Positions 1-6,782 of a stretch of 64,000 bases of DNA are shown here, piece by piece. Positions within the stretch are counted from its first letter, which is position 1. Every line of letters begins with the position of its first letter. Position numbers and translations under genes: made by a program. The DNA is from JBKBUF01 sp046290815 (GTDB lineage: Bacteria; Bacteroidota; Bacteroidia; Cytophagales; Cytophagaceae): positions 44,285 through 108,284 of the forward strand of contig JBKBUF010000016.1 of the NCBI GenBank assembly GCA_046290815.1, read 5' to 3'. The notes beneath the pieces are model-generated. The model did not search any database. It saw only the letters and a list, made by a program, of their open reading frames with translations, and was not told the DNA's origin.

Positions 1-130
1 GATTTCCGGAAGGTTTTTTCCACTCACTTATAATAACCTGGTTTTCCTGTTCAGGTTGTTGGTCTTGCTGTTCAGAACTACACGAGAAGAGGATTATATG
101 ACTTATAACTAGTGCTTTATAAAATTTCAT
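1..130 (-). CDS. Lipoprotein, N-terminal part only (cut by window edge)
   Basis: An open frame reads leftward from an ATG at 130 and runs off the window edge after 43 codons. The start reads MKFYKALVISHIILFSCSS: a short basic and hydrophobic signal followed by a lipobox (LFSC), so the product should be lipidated at the cysteine and membrane anchored. After the cysteine comes a Gln/Glu-rich linker (EQQDQQPEQEN), typical of a flexible tether in Bacteroidota surface lipoproteins. The rest of the protein is outside the window, so no function can be given. Confidence 0.6.
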   Translation of the reverse strand, partial: MKFYKALVISHIILFSCSSEQQDQQPEQENQVIISEWKKPSGN

Positions 131-207
131 TGTTCAAAAAAAATATAACTTTCGGGAAATTTAAGTAAAAATATTACCTCCCTGAAAGATAAAGGTTTAA
201 GTTTTCT

Positions 208-215
208 TAATTTTG
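208..215 (+). promoter_or_regulatory. Possible -7 promoter box for the first collagen-like lipoprotein
   Basis: TAATTTTG matches the Bacteroidota -7 consensus TAnnTTTG and lies 32 bases before the ATG at 248. No clear -33 TTTG is seen at the expected distance, so this is a weak call. Confidence 0.35.
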
Positions 216-247
216 ATGCTTCTTAAACCACACTAAATAATAAAACT

Positions 248-970
248 ATGAAAAAAATATACGCCATATCTTTAGCATTAATGGTGGCATTTACATTTGC
301 ATGCAGGAAAAATGAACCAGGTCCTCAAGGTCCGGCCGGCCAGCAGGGAATTCAGGGTGAAAAAGGAAACGATGGTGCTCAGGGATTTCAAGGTGTCCCT
401 GGAGAAGATGGTTTGATGAGAGAAGGATTTATTGAAGGTACTATTACCGGAACCAATAGAAGCGGGGAGCCTATTTCTGAAACTTTCAGGTATGAGTACT
501 TAAACAGTCTTGGAGAATCTGTAATTACAGATTATGAAGGGTTGGGTTTTGTTTTCAGCAGGAGAGCAGCCAAAGAGGCAAATAGCTTTTTTTATTTGAA
601 TTTGGAGTATGTTTATGAAAATGAAGAGGGAGATTTCGAGGTAGATCCCCATTCAGTAGGTCTTTCATTTTCTTTCATAAAAGATTTGGGGAATGGGAAA
701 TATTTTAAATTTGCTAATTCTTATTCAAGTGGTAATTGGGGTTGGGAGAAGGTTGCCCGTACAGGTGATACACCAATACTTTGGTTTTACAATTCAAGCT
801 CTACTATCGATATTAAAATTATATCTTTTAACAGAGCAACAGGAAGGTTAAGCTTTGAATACACTGTTAATTTGCATGAATATGAAAATATCTCATACAA
901 TAGCGCTGAAATCAAAGGCCGAGGAATAATAACAGTCCGAGAGGAAATAGCAAGAAAAGGCAATTTCTGA
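248..970 (+). CDS. Collagen-like lipoprotein with C-terminal beta domain
   Basis: The 240-residue product starts with a lipoprotein signal (lipobox FTFAC, Cys19), so it is predicted to be a surface or periplasmic lipoprotein. Residues about 24-56 are a short collagen-like Gly-X-Y stretch (GPQGPAG ... GEKGNDG ... GVPGEDG), followed by a globular part of about 180 residues rich in beta-strand patterns. The next gene is a paralogue: both begin FACRKNEPGPQGPAG, share the FSRRAAK or FGRRAAK and KDLGNG motifs, and end in RKG-F/W. The pair probably arose by tandem duplication. Bacterial collagen-like proteins often act in adhesion or surface structure, but the role here is unknown. Confidence 0.85.
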   Translation: MKKIYAISLALMVAFTFACRKNEPGPQGPAGQQGIQGEKGNDGAQGFQGVPGEDGLMREGFIEGTITGTNRSGEPISETFRYEYLNSLGESVITDYEGLGFVFSRRAAKEANSFFYLNLEYVYENEEGDFEVDPHSVGLSFSFIKDLGNGKYFKFANSYSSGNWGWEKVARTGDTPILWFYNSSSTIDIKIISFNRATGRLSFEYTVNLHEYENISYNSAEIKGRGIITVREEIARKGNF

Positions 971-998
971 AAAAGAATATTTATGTGCCCATATATAG

Positions 999-1029
999 GT
1001 GGTGTTTCACGTTGTAACACCACTTTTTT
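999..1029 (+). terminator. Rho-independent terminator between the collagen-like genes
   Basis: GTGGTGTT (999-1006) pairs perfectly with AACACCAC (1016-1023), with a 9-base loop, and is followed directly by six T. It lies 29 bases after the stop of the first collagen-like gene, so the two paralogues are probably transcribed separately. Confidence 0.75.
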
Positions 1030-1081
1030 ATTCTGTATCCCATTAGTATATTGCGTATTAAACTTATTTAAATAAAGATTT

Positions 1082-1948
1082 ATGAAACTAATATTTAACT
1101 ATTTTTTGATGGCAGCGATTGTGTTTTCATTTGCATGCCGTAAAAACGAGCCAGGCCCTCAAGGGCCTGCAGGTCCACAGGGAATACAAGGGATCCAAGG
1201 CGAAAAGGGCGATAAAGGAGACACGGGTGATACAGGACTTCAGGGTGAAAAAGGTGACAAGGGTGACACAGGTGACACAGGACTTCAGGGTGAAAAGGGT
1301 GATAAGGGCGATACAGGTGATACTGGGCTTCAAGGTGAAAAAGGCGATAAGGGTGATAACGGAGATAAGGGTGACACAGGTGCAACCGGTCTACAGGGGA
1401 ATCCGGGAGAAGATGCTTTGCTTAGACAAGGTAGAATTTCAGGTATGTTGTCTGGCATCAGCGCTTCCGGAATAAAATTGGATGAAGAATTCAGTTTTGA
1501 ATACTATCCTACAATGGATGATTCTGAGTACCACAATTACGGAGAGGGACTTTCTTTTAGCTTTGGAAGAAGAGCGGCAAAAGATTCAGAAAACAGAATT
1601 GCTTTCAGTATGAATACATATGAGGGAGAGGCTCCTGATAGATACGGAATCAGAATGTCGTTTTCGTATAGAAAAGATCTGGGTAACGGGAGGTTTTTGA
1701 AGTTTTCAATATTCCCTAATAAAGGTCAGCTTGCCAGGCTTTCAGATTATGAAAAAATTTATTTTGACGGCGATTACTCTGATATAGTTATTTCAAACTA
1801 TAAGTTTGATGACAAAACAGGAGAAATGTACTTTGATTTTGAGGCGTCCATTCACTATGATGAAAATTCAACAGGAAATCCTGCAACAATAAAAGGAACT
1901 GTGAATGTAATAGTAAATGAAGCAATCTATCGTAAAGGAACCTGGTAA
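1082..1948 (+). CDS. Collagen-like lipoprotein with expanded Gly-X-Y repeat
   Basis: This 288-residue paralogue of the preceding gene has a lipobox (FSFAC) and a longer Gly-X-Y segment, residues about 24-112. Three near-identical 15-residue units (GEKGDKGDTGDTGLQ) and one 21-residue variant make up most of it. The Asp/Lys pairs are the kind that stabilise bacterial collagen triple helices without hydroxyproline. The C-terminal 175 residues match the beta-rich domain of the neighbour (RRAAKDS, RKDLGNGRF, final RKGTW). A trimeric surface stalk with a globular head is inferred. ATG 1082 is chosen because it gives a full signal peptide. Confidence 0.85.
   Translation: MKLIFNYFLMAAIVFSFACRKNEPGPQGPAGPQGIQGIQGEKGDKGDTGDTGLQGEKGDKGDTGDTGLQGEKGDKGDTGDTGLQGEKGDKGDNGDKGDTGATGLQGNPGEDALLRQGRISGMLSGISASGIKLDEEFSFEYYPTMDDSEYHNYGEGLSFSFGRRAAKDSENRIAFSMNTYEGEAPDRYGIRMSFSYRKDLGNGRFLKFSIFPNKGQLARLSDYEKIYFDGDYSDIVISNYKFDDKTGEMYFDFEASIHYDENSTGNPATIKGTVNVIVNEAIYRKGTW
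1199..1396 (+). repeat. In-gene tandem repeat coding for collagen-like units
   Basis: Three 45-base units (1199-1243, 1244-1288, 1289-1333) and one 63-base unit (1334-1396) encode Gly-X-Y triplets. The units differ mostly at third codon positions (for example ggc/ggt, gat/gac, aaa/aag), while the protein units are nearly identical. The expansion is therefore not very recent, and the protein repeat appears to be under selection. Confidence 0.85.
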
Positions 1949-1970
1949 TTTCTGGGTAACTATAATAAAA

Positions 1971-2000
1971 AAAGAGGCTGTCATTTTTGATAGCCTCTTT
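1971..2000. terminator. Bidirectional terminator between convergent genes
   Basis: AAAGAGGCT (1971-1979) pairs with AGCCTCTTT (1992-2000), with TCA/TGA pairing inside the loop. A-rich sequence lies on the left and T-rich on the right, so it can terminate both the collagen-like gene (ends 1948) and the minus-strand LOG-family gene (ends 2006). Confidence 0.85.
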
Positions 2001-2005
2001 TTTTA

Positions 2006-2788
2006 TTATCCCGCTTTCTCTCCAAGCCAGGAGTAAGTGTTTATCTTTTTTGTTTTTCTCAGCTGAAATCTTTCAATAGCGTGTTTGTTGATGTGCTCCA
2101 TTGCTTCTTCCACACTGTCGGTATATAAGAAAAGCTCGAGATCTTCCGGATTGATAGTGCCTTCATCGGCCATGTGGCAAATGTACTCGTAAAGTTTTTG
2201 ATGGTATTCTTTTCCCATTAACACTACTGGGAATTTTTTAACCTTATTGGTTTGAATAAGCGTCAATGCTTCAAAAAATTCATCAAGCGTACCAAAGCCC
2301 CCCGGCATTACCACAAAGCCATAGGAGTATTTTGAAAGAAGGACTTTGCGAACGAAGAAATATTTAATATTTACCCATTTGTCAAGATATGGGTTGTGAG
2401 ATTGCTCAAAGGGCAATACAATGTTGCAGCCCACAGATCTTCCTCCTACATCTTTAGCTCCTCTGTTGGCCGCTTCCATTATACCGGGACCTCCACCTGT
2501 CATTACTGTAAAGCCCAGCTTGCATAATTCTGCGCCTACTTCCCTTGCAAGTTTATACGCAGGATGATCATATTTAAATCTTGCTGAACCGAAAACTGTT
2601 ATACATGGTCCAACAAAGTGTAATGCTCGGAATCCTTTGATGAATTCCATACAAATCTTGAATACAAACCATAATTCCGATTTCCGGGAGTGAGGTCCTT
2701 CAAGGAAATATTGTTCTTCGTTGGATTTTTTTATTTTTTCAGTATGTACTACAGGTGTTTCGTCTACTAGCTCTGGTTCGTTTGTCAT
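2006..2788 (-). CDS. LOG-family nucleotide 5'-monophosphate phosphoribohydrolase-like protein
   Basis: The 260-residue cytosolic protein has both signatures of the LOG (TIGR00730, formerly 'lysine decarboxylase-like') Rossmann family: GGGPGIMEAANRGA near residues 98-111 and PGGFGTLDE at 162-170. Family members cleave the N-glycosidic bond of nucleoside 5'-monophosphates; plant-type LOG enzymes activate cytokinins and bacterial ones act on AMP or related nucleotides. An N-terminal extension of about 55 residues precedes the core, as in the longer bacterial subgroup. The substrate cannot be read from sequence. It lies downstream of the double DUF2061 gene on the same strand, separated by a hairpin. 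Confidence 0.85.
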   Translation of the reverse strand: MTNEPELVDETPVVHTEKIKKSNEEQYFLEGPHSRKSELWFVFKICMEFIKGFRALHFVGPCITVFGSARFKYDHPAYKLAREVGAELCKLGFTVMTGGGPGIMEAANRGAKDVGGRSVGCNIVLPFEQSHNPYLDKWVNIKYFFVRKVLLSKYSYGFVVMPGGFGTLDEFFEALTLIQTNKVKKFPVVLMGKEYHQKLYEYICHMADEGTINPEDLELFLYTDSVEEAMEHINKHAIERFQLRKTKKINTYSWLGEKAG

Positions 2789-2824
2789 TTCCTACAGATA
2801 TTAATTAACATTATAAAAGTTGCA

Positions 2825-2849
2825 TTTCTGATAACGAATATATCAGAAA
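2825..2849. other. Perfect 9-bp inverted repeat (terminator or operator)
   Basis: TTTCTGATA (2825-2833) and TATCAGAAA (2841-2849) form a perfect inverted repeat around a 7-base loop. It sits between the end of the DUF2061 gene (2862) and the start of the LOG-family gene (2788), both on the minus strand. On that strand only a weak U-rich tail follows, so it could be a poor terminator or a binding site for a dimeric regulator of the LOG-family gene. Confidence 0.45.
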
Positions 2850-2861
2850 AAAATTTTCTGG

Positions 2862-3332
2862 TTATATGGTTTTGCCGCTTACTGAAGTTGCTAATTCATT
2901 TTCAGGTGTAACAGAAATGTCGGATTCCTGAATTTTTCCCCAAGGTATTTTAAGCCATATTCTCTCGTGTACGAAGTAAAGGGCTATTTTGGTTACAACC
3001 TCTACCAGCCCGATGCTTACTGCTGTTTTTATTTTCCCTGTGATAAAATATGAAATTATCATCGTGTCAATAGTGCCGAGCATTCGCCATGTTACACCTT
3101 TGGCAAGACTTATTCTTTTTCTATCTCCGGTGTTTAATTTAGTTTTAATGAAGTTCCAGACTCTTTCATGTGCATAGAAAAGACATATCTTGGTTATAAC
3201 CTCAATGCCTCCGATACTCACAGCCATAATCGCTTTCCCGCTAATGAAAAAAGCTATTACCATTGTATCTATGGTACCTATAATCCTCCAGCTAATACCT
3301 TTTACAACACTCCTTGTGTGTGTTTCTTTCAT
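2862..3332 (-). CDS. Tandem DUF2061 small membrane protein
   Basis: The 156-residue protein contains two copies of the DUF2061 unit, at about residues 6-55 and 74-125. Each has the pattern KG-(I/V)-(S/T)-WR-(I/M)-(I/L)-GT-(I/D)-DT, then a hydrophobic stretch and V-(T)-K-(I)-x-L-(Y/F)-x-HER-(V/I)-W. Each copy should form two short membrane-associated helices. Single-domain versions are common in bacteria, sometimes near sulfate-assimilation genes; none are visible here. The biochemical role of DUF2061 is unknown, so only family membership is claimed. Confidence 0.85.
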   Translation of the reverse strand: MKETHTRSVVKGISWRIIGTIDTMVIAFFISGKAIMAVSIGGIEVITKICLFYAHERVWNFIKTKLNTGDRKRISLAKGVTWRMLGTIDTMIISYFITGKIKTAVSIGLVEVVTKIALYFVHERIWLKIPWGKIQESDISVTPENELATSVSGKTI

Positions 3333-3411
3333 GAATTTATTAATATTTTAAAATAAACCGGGGCAGTTCGCTTAATAACGCCTGCCCCTTAATTTATTGT
3401 TATTTTTTAAT

Positions 3412-4362
3412 TTACCAGCCCCAGCCGTCATCCTGCTTTTGTTCTTTCTTCTCTTCCTGCTGCTGTTCCTGTTCTTGATTCTCTTCCTGCTGCTGTTCCT
3501 GCTGCTGATCATCATAATCGTCGTAAGTGTTTCTTCTAGGTTTTTCTTTAGGACGATTTTTCCAGGTATCTGTTCCTTTTGGCCCGTCATATTGAGTAGG
3601 AGGAGGAAGTGACTTTTTCTTCTTTCTTGCAGGCATTGTCGGACTGTACTGTACCTTTACATTCATGATTATATATTTGTCTCTGTTGCCAGGGTTGCCT
3701 CTAAGGCTCACAGCATCAAGTTGGTCCGACAAAGTAAATCTGTACGCAGCATCAATTATAAGTGTAGTTCTTTGAGTGATAGTAAATGATAATCCAAAAC
3801 CTACAGGAAATACCGGAGCATAACCAAAAGCTCCTGCTCCTTCGGGAACATAAAATAAACTGTCAGTCGGGATGGTATCTTTGGCAATAGAAAATGAAGA
3901 TGCTGTAAATCTGTTTATCCCTGCTCCTGCCAGAATAAATGCTTTAAAAGTAGCAGCCGGCCTGTTTCTGTCTCTTGCATTTCTTACAATATCATCTATG
4001 AGATAGAATCTTGCATAAGCATCCAGCTCCATGTTTGTGCTGGAAAATCCAAGGTATCTGTTGGGGTGAATTGTTTCTTCTCCTTTTAGTCTGAAGTAGG
4101 TGAACTCTGCACCAAACATTACTCTTGGCCAGATTTTGTAATTAGCACCCAGGCTGAATGCAGGTCCGAATTTATTACAATCGAACAGTTTACAGACATC
4201 ACCATGATACGCCGCCATGCCTATACCTGCAGTAAAACTTAATGGTCCCCGGTAGTAGTAAGAGTCAAAGAAGCCGGAATATTCTATTTCTCGATGTTGT
4301 GCATTTGAAAACGTCACAACAAACACCAGCAATAAAGCTTTAAATAACCTGTATTTTAACAT
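3412..4362 (-). CDS. Outer-membrane beta-barrel protein with Gln/Glu-rich tail
   Basis: The 316-residue product has a signal peptide (to about residue 21, TFSNAQ). Alternating hydrophobic strands follow, with aromatic-rich turns such as SFTAGIGMAAYHGDV, FGAEFTYFRLKG and ELDAYARFYLIDD, which resemble the DUF6089-type outer-membrane barrels common in Cytophagales. After about residue 240 comes a basic stretch (PARKKKKS), then a low-complexity tail of Gln/Glu with a final DDGWGW. The tail is unusual and may be periplasmic. It is a single gene between the DUF2061 gene and the glutamate-synthase-like gene. The function is not known. Confidence 0.75.
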   Translation of the reverse strand: MLKYRLFKALLLVFVVTFSNAQHREIEYSGFFDSYYYRGPLSFTAGIGMAAYHGDVCKLFDCNKFGPAFSLGANYKIWPRVMFGAEFTYFRLKGEETIHPNRYLGFSSTNMELDAYARFYLIDDIVRNARDRNRPAATFKAFILAGAGINRFTASSFSIAKDTIPTDSLFYVPEGAGAFGYAPVFPVGFGLSFTITQRTTLIIDAAYRFTLSDQLDAVSLRGNPGNRDKYIIMNVKVQYSPTMPARKKKKSLPPPTQYDGPKGTDTWKNRPKEKPRRNTYDDYDDQQQEQQQEENQEQEQQQEEKKEQKQDDGWGW

Positions 4363-4446
4363 CTGATTCCTCCTGATTAAATATCAAATTTAATCAAATT
4401 CATCTAAAGCTAAAATACAATGGCATTTTATTGGATGTTTCCTGAA

Positions 4447-6045
4447 TTAAATTTGCACTTTCAAAGATTCCTGTTTCGGCTTTTTGGAAGGTCCTGGTCC
4501 GCTTAAATACTGACAGGTCTTCAGTGCTTCCATACTTTCGAAGTCTACTCTGACTTTGTCGTATTTGTAGGTTTCTTTTAAAGTCATCGTCAGGTTGTTG
4601 TCTCCCATACTCATGTCTACATCTTCCATTCCCATTTGACAAGGGTGTTCATATCCGCAGGCATGTGCGATTTCAAGCATTTCTTTGCGAAGGTTTTTTA
4701 CATAGTTATAAAATCTTTCGGATTTTAATGTAGGATCTATTCCGTTCTGAAGCCATTTGCTTTGAGTGGCAATTCCGGCCGGACATTTATTGGTCTGGCA
4801 TACCTGCGCCTGAATACAGCCGATAGACATCATGGCTTCTCTGGCAACATAAATCAGGTCTGCGCCCATTGAAAATGCCATAAGGGCTTTGGCAGGAAAT
4901 CCGAGTTTGCCTGCTCCTATAAATACAATCCTGTCAGTTAGTCCACGTGAGGCGAAAATTTTGTATACGTTGGAGAAAGCATAATTGAATGGTAGTGAGA
5001 CGTGGTCTGCAAATGCAGGAGGGGCAGCACCTGTGCCTCCTTCTCCTCCGTCTATGGCAATAAAATCAGGCCCTGTATTTCTCTCGATCATCAAATCTGC
5101 CAGCTCCTCCCACATTTCCATTTTTCCAACTGCTGCCTTAAACCCTACCGGAAGTCCGGTTTTTTCAGCTATTTTTTCAATAAAATCCAGCATTTCGGGT
5201 ACATTGTTAAACTCCGAATGGTAAGCCGGTGAGATAACATCTTTGCCAATAGGGATATGTCTTATTTCGGCAATTTCTTTCGTAATTTTCGCTGCAGGAA
5301 GTACTCCTCCTTTTCCAGGTTTTGCTCCCTGGCTGATCTTAATTTCGATTGCTCTCACAAAAGGATTTTTTTCAACAAGCTCCACAAGTTTATCCATGGA
5401 AAATCTTCCGTTATCCTCTCTCACACCGAAATAGCCTGTACCTATCTGAAAAATTACATCTGCTCCATGAGAGTGATGCGGAGAAAGACCTCCCTCCCCA
5501 GTATTGTGAAAGCAACCTGCTTTAAGAGCGCCTTTGTTTAAAGATTCCATCGCCTTTGCAGAAAGTGATCCATAGCTCATTGCGGAGATATTGATCACAG
5601 AGTAAGGTCTGAAAGGTCTTTTTCTTTTGTTATAAAGGCCCATCACTTTAGCACACGGAAGAAAGTAAGGGTCTGAATAATTTACATGTCCCGGTTTTAC
5701 AGGATATGGAAACATGGTAGGGTTTATGAACACATGGCCGGGAGCAAACTGATCCTGGTCTGTTCCAAAGCCTTGAAAATTATTTTCTTTTTTGGAAGAA
5801 GCGTAAATCCATGATCTCTGACTTCTGTTAAATGGCAATTCTTCTCTGTTGTTGGATACGATATACTGTCGCAGTTCAGGACCTATTTTCTCCAGCATAT
5901 AACGAAGGTGACCCACTACAGGATAGTTGTGTTTGATGGTATGCGCCCTGTTAAAAAAGATATCTTTAATGGCAACACCGCCAAGAAATGCGACTATGGC
6001 AAAAAGCCACCAGTAAGAAATTAGTATCTCTTTTATGAATTCCAT
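4447..6045 (-). CDS. Membrane-anchored FMN-binding glutamate synthase-family protein
   Basis: The 532-residue protein has one N-terminal membrane helix (residues about 7-28), followed by a domain like the FMN/Fe-S part of the glutamate synthase large subunit. Visible family motifs are GEGGLSPHH, KISQGAKPGKGGVLP, DGGEGGTGAAP and the 3Fe-4S cysteine set CIQAQVCQTNKC (C-x5-C-x4-C, near residue 420). The amidotransferase domain of GltB is absent, so it cannot by itself make glutamate from glutamine. Stand-alone copies are widespread and annotated as 'FMN-binding glutamate synthase family'. Their true substrate is unsettled. Confidence 0.85.
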   Translation of the reverse strand: MEFIKEILISYWWLFAIVAFLGGVAIKDIFFNRAHTIKHNYPVVGHLRYMLEKIGPELRQYIVSNNREELPFNRSQRSWIYASSKKENNFQGFGTDQDQFAPGHVFINPTMFPYPVKPGHVNYSDPYFLPCAKVMGLYNKRKRPFRPYSVINISAMSYGSLSAKAMESLNKGALKAGCFHNTGEGGLSPHHSHGADVIFQIGTGYFGVREDNGRFSMDKLVELVEKNPFVRAIEIKISQGAKPGKGGVLPAAKITKEIAEIRHIPIGKDVISPAYHSEFNNVPEMLDFIEKIAEKTGLPVGFKAAVGKMEMWEELADLMIERNTGPDFIAIDGGEGGTGAAPPAFADHVSLPFNYAFSNVYKIFASRGLTDRIVFIGAGKLGFPAKALMAFSMGADLIYVAREAMMSIGCIQAQVCQTNKCPAGIATQSKWLQNGIDPTLKSERFYNYVKNLRKEMLEIAHACGYEHPCQMGMEDVDMSMGDNNLTMTLKETYKYDKVRVDFESMEALKTCQYLSGPGPSKKPKQESLKVQI

Positions 6046-6121
6046 GTTATTGTTAATTAGATAAATGAATGTTGAATTTTATTAACCGTAATACGGGAAA
6101 TTTCGATTGTCAGTTATGCGA

Positions 6122-6592
6122 TTAATACTGGATTTCGTTTTCCAGTATCATTTTTACTTTTGGCAAAAGCTTTTGTGCTTCATCAAACTGCGCAGGTTTC
6201 CAGAATTTGTGATCGGAAATATTTATCGCTTCCAAGTTTGGTAATTGGGTAAGCACCTGAGGTAGTTTGGACATGTAGTTCGTCCCGGATAAATCTATAA
6301 ATCTCAGTTTCTTGCAATTGGCGATTTCGACAGGAAGGGTGGAGATTCTGTTGAATGAAACATCAAGACACTCAAGGTTTACGAGTTTGCCGATTTCAGG
6401 CGGAACAGCTGTGAGCTTCAGCATAGATATATCAAGCTTGATCACCTTTTCCGGTTCCTTGAGTGCCTCTTCCAGTGAGGTGTATTTAATTGCATCTGGA
6501 CAATAATCTGCAAACACAGGTTTGAAATTTTTTGCCTCAGTACCCGTTTTCAGGGAAAACATCAATAGAAATACAACAATCAGGTTTTTCAT
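6122..6592 (-). CDS. Secreted leucine-rich-repeat protein
   Basis: A 156-residue protein with a signal peptide (to about residue 20). Residues about 55-130 contain four leucine-rich repeats of the bacterial type (LTAVPPEIGKLVNLECLDVSF, RISTLPVEIANCKKLRFIDL, and similar), a fold used for protein binding. There is no catalytic motif and no anchor, so it is predicted to be periplasmic or secreted. It is separated from the flavoprotein gene at 6045 by 76 bases and may share transcription with it. The binding partner is unknown. Confidence 0.75.
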   Translation of the reverse strand: MKNLIVVFLLMFSLKTGTEAKNFKPVFADYCPDAIKYTSLEEALKEPEKVIKLDISMLKLTAVPPEIGKLVNLECLDVSFNRISTLPVEIANCKKLRFIDLSGTNYMSKLPQVLTQLPNLEAINISDHKFWKPAQFDEAQKLLPKVKMILENEIQY

Positions 6593-6739
6593 AATAGAAA
6601 TTTAGGATAAAACAGTATGTTATGGTTCGGGAAGACTACCCGTTTTTGAGCAGGCCTGTCCCAAATTCTTAAGATATTAAAATTTCTTTAGAAAAAAACG
6701 ATAAATGGAGCTATTTATGGCCTATTGGAATTTTTAACT

Positions 6740-6747
6740 TAAATTTG
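6740..6747 (+). promoter_or_regulatory. Possible -7 promoter box for the FAD/Fe-S oxidoreductase
   Basis: TAAATTTG fits the Bacteroidota TAnnTTTG box and is placed 36 bases before the ATG at 6783. The -33 region is not convincing. Confidence 0.4.
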
Positions 6748-6782
6748 TATTTCCTTATTATCCCATACTAGTTAAGATCCTG

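Noticed and set aside
1095..1475. Long open frames overlapping the collagen-like gene on both strands
   Set aside because: They arise from the repetitive Gly-X-Y codons; the frame with a lipobox signal and a full C-terminal domain is the real one.
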